Program-made: the position numbers and the translations under genes
Shown: piece by piece, positions 59,715 through 64,000 of the stretch
Numbering within the stretch: position 1 is the stretch's first letter
Layout: each line of letters begins with the position of its first letter
Assembly (NCBI RefSeq): GCF_000224335.1
Contig: NZ_AFXZ01000038.1
Span: 1-64,000 of the forward strand
DNA from: Bizionia argentinensis JUB59
Lineage (GTDB): Bacteria; Bacteroidota; Bacteroidia; Flavobacteriales; Flavobacteriaceae
DNA: 64,000 bases
Reading direction: 5' to 3'
Notes under the pieces: generated by a model
The model's input: the letters and a program-made list of their open reading frames with translations, nothing else
Database searches by the model: none
Told to the model about the DNA's origin: nothing

Positions 59715-61814
59715 ATGAATTCAAACTTTAAAAAAGCAACCTTGTTTAGCGCTGCAGCCTTTATGGGCTTAATGGCGTGTAAAAATGATGCTAAAGAAGA
59801 AGCTGTCGTCTTGGAAGATGAAGCCGTTCCAGGCATTAATTTGGCCTACATGAACACCGATGTAAAACCAAATGATGATTTCTTTAACTATGTAAATGGT
59901 ACGTGGTTAACAACAACTGAAATTCCTGATGATCAGGCGGTATGGGGAAGTTTCAATGAGCTTCGTAAAAAAACCGATGAAGATGCATTAAGCATTTTGG
60001 ATGCTGCTATGTCAGATAATAAAGACATGGAGAAAATTCAAGTTGCGCCAGGTTCAGATCAAGAAAAAGCAGTTTTCTTGTATCAAACTATCATGGACAC
60101 TGAAGGTCGTAACAAGCTGGGAATCGAACCAATCAAACCGTATTTAGCTAAAATTGCTGCTATTGAAAATATAGACGATTTACAAGCTTATATGATAGAA
60201 ATGGAGCCAATTGGCGGTGGTGGATTATACGGTTTTGGCGTAAGTTCTGATCCTAAAGATAGTAACAGAAATGTAGGCTATTTAGGTGGAGGAAGTACAG
60301 GTTTACCAGACCGTGATTATTATGTTAAGGACGATGCAGACTCTAAAGAAAAGCGTGAAAAGTATGTAGCACACATTACTAAAATGTTACAGTTTTTAGG
60401 TGAAACAGAAGCTGATGCAAATGCTGAAGCAAAACAAATTTTAGCCTTTGAAACGCGTTTAGCGGAAGCTAAAATGGATAAAGTAGACAGACGTGATGCT
60501 AGAAAACGTTATAACCCAAGATCTATTGAGCAGGTTCAAAAAATGGTGCCAGCCGTTAATTGGAAGGACTTTTTAAGCGGTATTGGTGTTAAAGAAATTG
60601 ACACAGTTATTGTTGGCGATTTAAATTACTTTAATCGTTTGCAAGAAGTTTTAGCTAAGAATGATGTAGACGATTGGAAAGCGTACTTACGCTGGAACGC
60701 ATTTAACGGTTCTGCCGGGAAATTAAGTACAGAATTGGAAGATGCAAGTTGGGAGTTTTATGGCCGTGAGTTAAATGGAGCTAAAACACAGCGCCCACGT
60801 AATGAACGTGCTTTAGGAACTTTAAATGGAACTGTTGGTGAAGCGTTAGGAAAACTATACGTGGACAAAATGTTTCCACCAGAAGCTAAAGTGAAAGCTG
60901 AAAAAATGATTCAGAATGTTATTTTGGCATTTGAACAACGTATTTCTAACTTGGAATGGATGAGTCCAGAAACCAAAGAAAAAGCGATTGAGAAATTAAA
61001 GTCAACAACTATTAAAATTGCATACCCAGATAAGTGGAAAGACTATTCAGCTTTGGAAATCAAAGGTGTTGAAAATGGTGGTTCTTACTTACAGAACTCT
61101 TTAAATGCAAGAGCATGGAACTTTAATAAGGATCTTGATAAATTAGGAAAACCTGTTGATAAGAGTGAATGGTACATGGCACCACAAGTTGTGAATGCTT
61201 ACTTTAATCCATCATTCAACGAAATTGTATTTCCAGCCGCTATTTTACAACCTCCTTTTTATAACTATCAAGCTGATGATGCTGTAAATTACGGTGGAAT
61301 TGGTGCTGTTATTGGACATGAAATTTCTCATAGTTTTGATGATTCAGGATCACGTTATGACAAAGATGGTAACTTAAATAACTGGTGGACAGATGCTGAT
61401 TTAGAGCAGTTTGAGTCTCTAGGAAATCAATTAGCTGATCAGTACAGTGCTATTGAAGTATTGCCAGAAATTCATATTAATGGGAAATTTACTTTAGGTG
61501 AAAATATCGGTGATTTAGGTGGTGTTTTAGCTGCTTATGACGCTTTACAATTAAGCTTTAAAGATGATGGTAGACCAGAAGATATTGACGGTTTTACAGC
61601 AGAACAAAGATTCTTTATGAGTTGGGCAACTGTTTGGAGAACTAAAATGCGTGATGATGCTTTAAAAACACGTATTAAAACAGATCCACATTCTCCAGGA
61701 ATGAATCGTGCAGTACAGCCTTTATTAAATATTGATGCTTTTTACGAAGCCTTCAATATTAAAGCAGGTGATAGCATGTATATTGCTCCGGAAGATCGTG
61801 TGAGAATCTGGTAA
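59715..61814 (+). CDS. M13 (neprilysin-like) metallopeptidase lipoprotein
   Basis: A 699-residue protein with a lipobox (LMACK, Cys22). The zinc motif HEISH is at about residue 535 (VIGHEISHSFDDSGS), and the third ligand Glu is in GENIGDLGG at about 596. The substrate motif NAYFNPSFNEIVFPAAILQ is just before. The C-terminus RVRIW is the usual M13 end without the disulphide Cys. It is an outer-membrane-anchored oligopeptidase. A strong terminator follows. Confidence 0.95.
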   Translation: MNSNFKKATLFSAAAFMGLMACKNDAKEEAVVLEDEAVPGINLAYMNTDVKPNDDFFNYVNGTWLTTTEIPDDQAVWGSFNELRKKTDEDALSILDAAMSDNKDMEKIQVAPGSDQEKAVFLYQTIMDTEGRNKLGIEPIKPYLAKIAAIENIDDLQAYMIEMEPIGGGGLYGFGVSSDPKDSNRNVGYLGGGSTGLPDRDYYVKDDADSKEKREKYVAHITKMLQFLGETEADANAEAKQILAFETRLAEAKMDKVDRRDARKRYNPRSIEQVQKMVPAVNWKDFLSGIGVKEIDTVIVGDLNYFNRLQEVLAKNDVDDWKAYLRWNAFNGSAGKLSTELEDASWEFYGRELNGAKTQRPRNERALGTLNGTVGEALGKLYVDKMFPPEAKVKAEKMIQNVILAFEQRISNLEWMSPETKEKAIEKLKSTTIKIAYPDKWKDYSALEIKGVENGGSYLQNSLNARAWNFNKDLDKLGKPVDKSEWYMAPQVVNAYFNPSFNEIVFPAAILQPPFYNYQADDAVNYGGIGAVIGHEISHSFDDSGSRYDKDGNLNNWWTDADLEQFESLGNQLADQYSAIEVLPEIHINGKFTLGENIGDLGGVLAAYDALQLSFKDDGRPEDIDGFTAEQRFFMSWATVWRTKMRDDALKTRIKTDPHSPGMNRAVQPLLNIDAFYEAFNIKAGDSMYIAPEDRVRIW

Positions 61815-61845
61815 GATTAAAACTATTAAATATTAGTACATATTT

Positions 61846-61876
61846 AAAAGCAGCTACATTTTGTAGCTGCTTTTTC
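61846..61876 (+). terminator. Rho-independent terminator of the M13 peptidase gene
   Basis: The 13-bp perfect stem AAAAGCAGCTACA / TGTAGCTGCTTTT with a three-base loop is followed by Ts. Confidence 0.88.
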
Positions 61877-62069
61877 TTTGGGTAAAAATAGGGTGTCAAA
61901 AAGAAAGTGTAAACACTGTATGCTAAATGATAAGTATCATAATGTAGCTCGGGCAGCCGTAAGCCATATGTTTTACAGCACCATTCTAATTTTAGCTAAA
62001 CATGTGTGAAAACTGATAAGGCCGCTTCATGAGCTTTCAGAGATAGGTCTTGTTATTAAGTTTAAACCA

Positions 62070-62107
62070 AAAAAAACATCAACCTCACAAAGTGAAATTG
62101 ATGTTTT
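62070..62107 (-). terminator. Rho-independent terminator of the TPR gene
   Basis: On the minus strand the stem AAAACATCAA / TTGATGTTTT is followed by a run of Ts, about 25 bases after the TPR gene stop. Confidence 0.7.
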
Positions 62108-62133
62108 AAAATATCGTAGATATCTAAAGTAAC

Positions 62134-62838
62134 TTATTCCTTAACTTTAGATTCGCTCTTCTGATTTATTAAAGCTTGCTTACTAATATCCGCTAATCTA
62201 AAATTAGGCGACATCTTTATCGCGTCATCTAAAAGCGCCAATGCCGCATCAAAATTGGTTTCTTTATTTTCGTTGTACTTGGTCAATGCTTTCAAGTATA
62301 AAAATGCTGCTTTTAATTTTACTTGATAAGGCTGCTGACTTTCGTAAAACGATTTCCCCATGGTATCTTTAGAATTTGTTAATCCGTATTCAATATAGGT
62401 ATTGGATTTTTCTAAATTATTAGTCTGCAAATACAGTTCAGCCAACTCATAAGCTATAGATGGATCTGGCGTACGTTTAAATAATTCTTCAAAATGTATG
62501 AGAGCTCGGTGTGGCTCATTTAAGCCTTTTAAAGACACGGCTTTAACTTCTACAGCTATATCCGAATCTGTTTGGTTGGCATCGATGCCAATAGTGTTTA
62601 AAGCTTGAACATGATTGCTTTCACTCATATAAACCATTGCTAATGTATCCTTGAGCGCCTTAGATTCGGTAGGTGATAAAATAACCAAATGTGTTAATCC
62701 ATTAACAATACCTTGGGTATCACCTTGAAGTTTCATTTGATTATAGTACGCACGATAATGCTCTAATAAGACCTGGTCAGATTGTGCTTGTGCCTGAAAT
62801 CCTAAAACACAGAGCACAATAATAAGTAGTTTTTTCAT
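62134..62838 (-). CDS. Secreted TPR-repeat protein
   Basis: A 234-residue protein with a signal peptide (about 1-18, FQAQAQ). Helical pairs of TPR type follow: VYMSESNHVQALNTIGI, LKGLNEPHRALIHFEELFKRTPDPSIAYELAELYLQTNNLEKSNTYIEYGL, and LALLDDAIKMSPNFRLADISKQAL. TPR proteins bind other proteins; here in the periplasm. Own -7 element (minus strand TAGTTTTG at 62862-62869). No partner is suggested by its neighbours. Confidence 0.82.
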   Translation of the reverse strand: MKKLLIIVLCVLGFQAQAQSDQVLLEHYRAYYNQMKLQGDTQGIVNGLTHLVILSPTESKALKDTLAMVYMSESNHVQALNTIGIDANQTDSDIAVEVKAVSLKGLNEPHRALIHFEELFKRTPDPSIAYELAELYLQTNNLEKSNTYIEYGLTNSKDTMGKSFYESQQPYQVKLKAAFLYLKALTKYNENKETNFDAALALLDDAIKMSPNFRLADISKQALINQKSESKVKE

Positions 62839-62861
62839 TTAGTTGATTGTTTTATCGGTTT

Positions 62862-62869
62862 CAAAACTA
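62862..62869 (-). promoter_or_regulatory. -7 promoter element of the TPR gene
   Basis: On the minus strand it reads TAGTTTTG, matching TAnnTTTG, 24 bases before the ATG. Confidence 0.5.
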
Positions 62870-62906
62870 TAAAAAATAGTGAACTATTGTCTTAAAACAT
62901 TCCTAA

Positions 62907-64000
62907 TTATTTAATAACGAAGGTTTTTTTAGTAATTATAGCATCATTCAAGACAAAAGGCTTCGGCATCATTTTGTTGTTTCTTTTAGGAATTGAAAAG
63001 TGCTCGTTTCTTAATAAATCATAAGTCGCTTCGTGAAACTGTAATATTATTTTTTGATTCTTCGGAAGCGTTAACCGCAGCTCCAATGGATCGTTATTCG
63101 ATATAAAATAAGTGAAAAGTCGATTGCCTAGTTTTGGTTGAAATACCTGTTCAGTTAATGCCGCTCTTTTTGATAAATTATCATCTATAATGTTATACGA
63201 AAACGAGTTTTGACTATCCGTGAAAACCTCAATACGTTTGGCTTGTCGATTAGATTTATAACGAATAACCATTTCGCGAGAACCACCAATAATAGTATCT
63301 GAAATAATACTTATGTCTGGTTTTGCTAATGCTTTTACAGGTGCTTCTTTGGTAAAGGTAAAGCCAGATTGGTATTTGCTATTAAATGTATTTTGATTTA
63401 AAATAGTACCATCATCAGGCTTATTACCAAAATAGGGTTTTGTATAACTATCAAAATGGTGATCATAAGTTGCCCAAACGGCAGAATTAGAATCTGTATC
63501 TAAAATGTAATTTAAACTGTTTGGCCTTGGTCTGTCTTCTGAAAAATTAGATTTTGTATGTGCCACAATTAAAAAGATTATGGTAAAGCCTAAAAACAGA
63601 CGGGTCAGCAATTTTTTATGTTTGAAAAAGCCAAAAACAGGAATCAATAAACCGAAGATTAAAACCACTAAAATACAACTCACAAAAAGAATTTTAAGCC
63701 CTAATCCAACGGGGAACATTTTTATAAACGGCGCCATAATGGTAATGACGGGGAAACTTAAAAGCGCTAATAAAATTAGGTTTGGTTTTTTCTGATTAAT
63801 TAATAAAAACAGACTTAGTAATCCAAAGAAAACAGGAATTATAAAAAAGCTAGCACCAGGAAGATAAAACGCTACAAGCGTACAAATAAGCAGCCAGAAA
63901 AACAGAGGTGCCACTAATAAACTCGCTATATTATTGGATTTATGAAGTTTTTGATAAATCCAGAAACATAAGGTTAAAGACAAGGAGGCAAAGGCCAAAA
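62907..64000 (-). CDS. Membrane and C-terminal part of an M28-type peptidase (partial)
   Basis: The reading frame is open to the window edge, so the N-terminus is missing. The visible 363 residues start with about seven hydrophobic helices (to about residue 147). A periplasmic beta-rich domain follows (SAVWATYDHHFDSYTKPYFG, VIRYKSNRQAKRIEVF). This layout is that of the C-terminal half of Bacteroidota M28 aminopeptidases related to the vacuolar membrane protease. The zinc-binding catalytic domain would lie beyond the window edge, so I cannot confirm activity. Confidence 0.7.
   Translation of the reverse strand, partial: LAFASLSLTLCFWIYQKLHKSNNIASLLVAPLFFWLLICTLVAFYLPGASFFIIPVFFGLLSLFLLINQKKPNLILLALLSFPVITIMAPFIKMFPVGLGLKILFVSCILVVLIFGLLIPVFGFFKHKKLLTRLFLGFTIIFLIVAHTKSNFSEDRPRPNSLNYILDTDSNSAVWATYDHHFDSYTKPYFGNKPDDGTILNQNTFNSKYQSGFTFTKEAPVKALAKPDISIISDTIIGGSREMVIRYKSNRQAKRIEVFTDSQNSFSYNIIDDNLSKRAALTEQVFQPKLGNRLFTYFISNNDPLELRLTLPKNQKIILQFHEATYDLLRNEHFSIPKRNNKMMPKPFVLNDAIITKKTFVIK

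Noticed and set aside
61885-61920. Possible solo end of an IS256-type element (GTGTCAAAAAGAAAGTGTAA)
   Set aside because: The word resembles some IS ends, but no matching inverted end or transposase piece is nearby, so chance is likely.

Overview
The window is low-GC DNA with Bacteroidota-type signals: -7 elements of the form TAnnTTTG upstream of many genes, weak ribosome binding sites, and families typical of marine or soil Flavobacteriaceae (GbsR-type regulator, DarA/DarB, tyrosine ammonia-lyase, PorT-like barrels). It is chromosomal: pheS, gpsA, cvpA and a short-chain-type threonine dehydrogenase are present, and no plasmid or phage core genes are seen. The last gene runs off the right edge.

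Left part (1-24.3 kb): a coiled-coil secreted protein; a 1.8 kb scar holding an eroded IS3-family element and a short stump resembling a carbonic anhydrase C-terminus; an ankyrin-repeat / DUF2271 / PepSY-flavodoxin-reductase group that looks like an extracytoplasmic electron-transfer set; cvpA; pheS; a GbsR-regulated RND efflux operon (regulator, adaptor, pump, outer-membrane factor, TetR regulator) with a palindrome over its promoter; a LOV-like PAS protein without the photoactive cysteine; a GNAT acetyltransferase; a CPA1-type K+/H+ antiporter; gpsA; a lipoprotein; a Kbp-like BON-LysM protein; and three tandem small PH-like membrane proteins.

Centre (24.7-57.1 kb): a flexirubin-type aryl polyene / dialkylresorcinol pigment cluster. 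It runs almost entirely on the minus strand in tightly packed, often overlapping genes, from the tyrosine ammonia-lyase (55.7 kb) to a phenylacetate-CoA-ligase-like AMP ligase (24.7 kb). A flavin-dependent halogenase/monooxygenase gene is divergent. The lyase should make p-coumarate and the ligase should activate it. Two ACPs, three Cys-containing ketosynthases plus two Cys-less ketosynthase-like partners, FabG and three hotdog proteins should extend it into an aryl polyene. DarA and DarB should make the dialkylresorcinol. A BtrH-like acyltransferase, an LPLAT acyltransferase and a C45-like hydrolase are candidates for joining or tailoring. An MMPL-acyltransferase fusion, an ABC-2 transporter, a LolA-like carrier, a small lipoprotein and a beta-barrel are candidates for moving the product to the outer membrane.

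Right part (57.1-64 kb): a secreted protein of unknown function, an epimerase-type threonine dehydrogenase, a small lipoprotein, an M13 peptidase lipoprotein, a TPR protein and the membrane/C-terminal part of an M28-type peptidase.

The cluster type is known. The points most worth a second look are the complementary loss of catalytic residues among its hotdog proteins, the BtrH-like enzyme as a possible ester former, the extra C-terminal domain on the MMPL-acyltransferase fusion, the possible flavinylation motif in the DUF2271 protein and the cysteine-less LOV-like protein. All function calls are from reading the sequence; no database search was run.
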